Part shown: one piece after another, positions 62,957-64,000 of the stretch | Layout of the letters: the number at the start of each line of letters is the position of its first letter | How positions within the stretch are numbered: position 1 is the first letter of the stretch | Source of the DNA: Sapria himalayana | Lineage: Eukaryota > Streptophyta > Magnoliopsida > Malpighiales > Rafflesiaceae | Assembly: GCA_029783825.1 (NCBI GenBank) | Contig: JAREIK010000502.1 | Location: 1-64,000 of the forward strand | Length of the DNA: 64,000 nt | Direction of reading: 5' to 3' | Position numbers and translations under genes: made by a program | Notes under the pieces: generated by a model | The model's input: the letters and a program-made list of their open reading frames with translations, nothing else | Told to the model about the DNA's origin: nothing | Databases searched by the model: none

Positions 62957-63208
62957 CAGGGGCTCATCTTTGTAGTTTATCCAACCATCTCTCATGTATT
63001 GCAGTGCAAGAAAAGTGTTGGAGACAATGCATTCGTGTGGATTGAATGAATTGTTGGCATTAACAATTAAGTTGTTAAGATCGCTTCCTGGTAAGAAAGT
63101 CTTCATGTCTTGGTCTCCCATGCTATGGATCAGTTGTAGACCAAGATGCCCCTAGAAAAATAGCTCTTAATAGCCATAGTTCCTCATGTTCAGCCCATCG
63201 TCATCCAT
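62957..63208 (-). pseudogene. Captured 5' coding end of a BASIC PENTACYSTEINE (BBR/BPC, GAGA-binding) gene
   Basis: From an ATG at 63208 the minus strand reads MDDDGLNMRNYGY, stop, ELFF, stop, then GHLGLQLIHSMGDQDMKTFL, 'PGSDLNNLIVNANNSF', 'NPHECIVSN' and 'YMRDGWINYKDEPLK'. This follows the N-terminal region of plant group-I BPC transcription factors as I know it (MDDDGLNMRNWGYYEP..., GHLGLQLM, ...RDSWI). The two stops replace a Tyr and a Lys codon. The C-terminal DNA-binding domain with its five cysteines is absent. The fragment joins module A at 62956, so it was taken up by the composite element. Intact BPCs bind GA repeats and recruit Polycomb. Confidence 0.78.
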
Positions 63209-63289
63209 GAAACTATGAACATGCAAGAGAAGGAGAACAAGCAAAATGAACCGATTTAATTGAATTTCATTAGCAATCGTAATGGCTAT
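63209..63289 (-). other. Probable BPC 5' leader with splice acceptor
   Basis: On the minus strand a pyrimidine-rich run 'ttgcttgttctccttctctt' ends in 'catag' just before 'tttc' and the ATG, as expected for an intron in the 5' leader. This is inferred from base pattern only. Confidence 0.4.
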
Positions 63290-63620
63290 TAACATTTCAA
63301 TAGTTTAATTCACAAAATGACTAATAATAAGTAGTCACAGATCTGAACAATGACAACGTAGAACTACATGAAATAAGAGTATCAAGAACAAACTTGCATC
63401 TACGTGGGACTAAAATTTTTGTTCGACTCACAACTTCAGAAGCTAACATACTATTCCTAACACCAAGAGGACCAGGCAAGCCTTTTACATACCTATAATA
63501 GGCTAAAACTCTACCCAAAATATTTGAGCACACTCAAACATATTCATAGATATATAAAAATAGTAATTATAGGCATGAACAAACAAAAATCTAAGCTGAT
63601 AGTTATACAACTTCAAAAAA
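63290..63620 (+). repeat. Module E, copy 2
   Basis: Aligns with 44470-44775. The minus frame at 63321-63533 reads 'YYRYVKGLPGPLGVRN' and 'RRCKFVLDTLI', and the other copy partly preserves this reading despite frameshifts. An unidentified captured exon is possible. Confidence 0.75.
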
Positions 63621-64000
63621 TATCATATATACTTCAAGAATAATGAATATAATAGAAGCTTGGTCTCCTTTTGATCTAGCAGAGATAGCCAAATATGGGA
63701 CCCATGCATAGGAAGGACCATGACAATGTCTGAAGGCTTTGAATCAAAATTTTTTCATGCATCTCACATCAGATGTATAGCAAAGATTCATTATTAGGTT
63801 AATTGGCAAAGCAAATAACAAAACTAGAATAAAAAAAATTGATACCTCAAAAAATATATCATTGTTTTGCTACACAGAGACAAAAATCAAAAATAGTTCA
63901 AAAATAATTATAATACGAAATCATCCTCATAATTAATTATTGAATGTGCGTTAGCCTCTATTACAAGGTTTTGTAGTTGAATCTCGAAAAGCTATTTGCC
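63621..64000. other. Continuation of the composite element, exon-like patch on minus strand
   Basis: At about 63655-63750 the minus strand is open and reads 'HCHGPSYAWVPYLAISARSK', which looks coding, but I cannot name it. The rest is AT-rich. The window ends before any right terminus. Confidence 0.4.

Overview
This window looks like intergenic, repeat-dominated DNA from a flowering plant with a large, transposon-rich genome. The plant signals are a DUF4283/zinc-knuckle L1-type LINE, a Ty1/copia gag remnant, a CACTA (En/Spm) terminus reading CACTACAAGAAAA, and fragments of plant genes (an ARF1-type GTPase retrocopy, an RNA cytidine acetyltransferase NAT10/Kre33, and a BASIC PENTACYSTEINE factor). 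Base composition is very AT-rich. I see no intact host gene, rRNA, tRNA or CRISPR array. I cannot assign species.

About 29 kb (some 45%) is a degenerate tetranucleotide satellite, GATA on one strand and TATC/TCTA on the other, with GACA variants and short (AT)n, (CA)n and (CT)n islands. Blocks lie at 1-8705, 20660-25555, 30280-43330 and 57185-59460. The + strand reads GATA at 1-4235, TCTA at 4260-4757, GATA at 4766-8705, GATA at 20.7-25.5 kb, TCTA at 30.3-41.27 kb, then GATA to 43.33 kb and at 57.2-59.5 kb. Three polarity switches sit on short fold-back palindromes. The fourth coincides with an inserted 4.7-kb LINE. The satellite contains kilobase-scale internal duplications, so it did not grow only by slippage. 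TATC repeats have no stops in any sense frame (Tyr-Leu-Ser-Ile), so its many long open frames are artefacts.

The second theme is a modular, mostly non-coding repeat family found at 8.7-9.15, 14.8-18.0 (minus), 43.3-45.6, 55.1-57.2 and 59.46-64.0 kb. I call its modules A to F. They recur in different combinations, separated by hairpin-forming arrays built on a 22-bp palindrome and by GCN-triplet blocks. One copy begins with a CACTA-like terminus (59462) and one ends with a canonical CACTA terminus (57167), so I read the family as large non-autonomous CACTA elements. Inside the right-hand copy are intron-containing pieces of a NAT10-like gene (three exons) and the 5' coding end of a BPC/GAGA-binding factor gene, so the element behaves like a Pack-CACTA that captures genes.

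Remaining layout: 10.6-12.9 kb is a 'taactatatgtata' repeat family surrounding an ARF1 retrocopy. Positions 12.86-13.19 kb hold two copies of a captured exon/intron edge. 19.75-20.4 kb is a copia gag remnant. 25.56-30.28 kb is the LINE, with broken ORF1 and ORF2 on the minus strand. 46-55 kb is AT-rich sequence holding a 450-bp diverged duplication, a 21-bp minisatellite interrupted by a hAT-like MITE, (TG)n tracts and one exon-like segment. The genes do not work together as a pathway; the window records transposition, gene capture and satellite growth. Family names are my reading of protein motifs, made without a database search.
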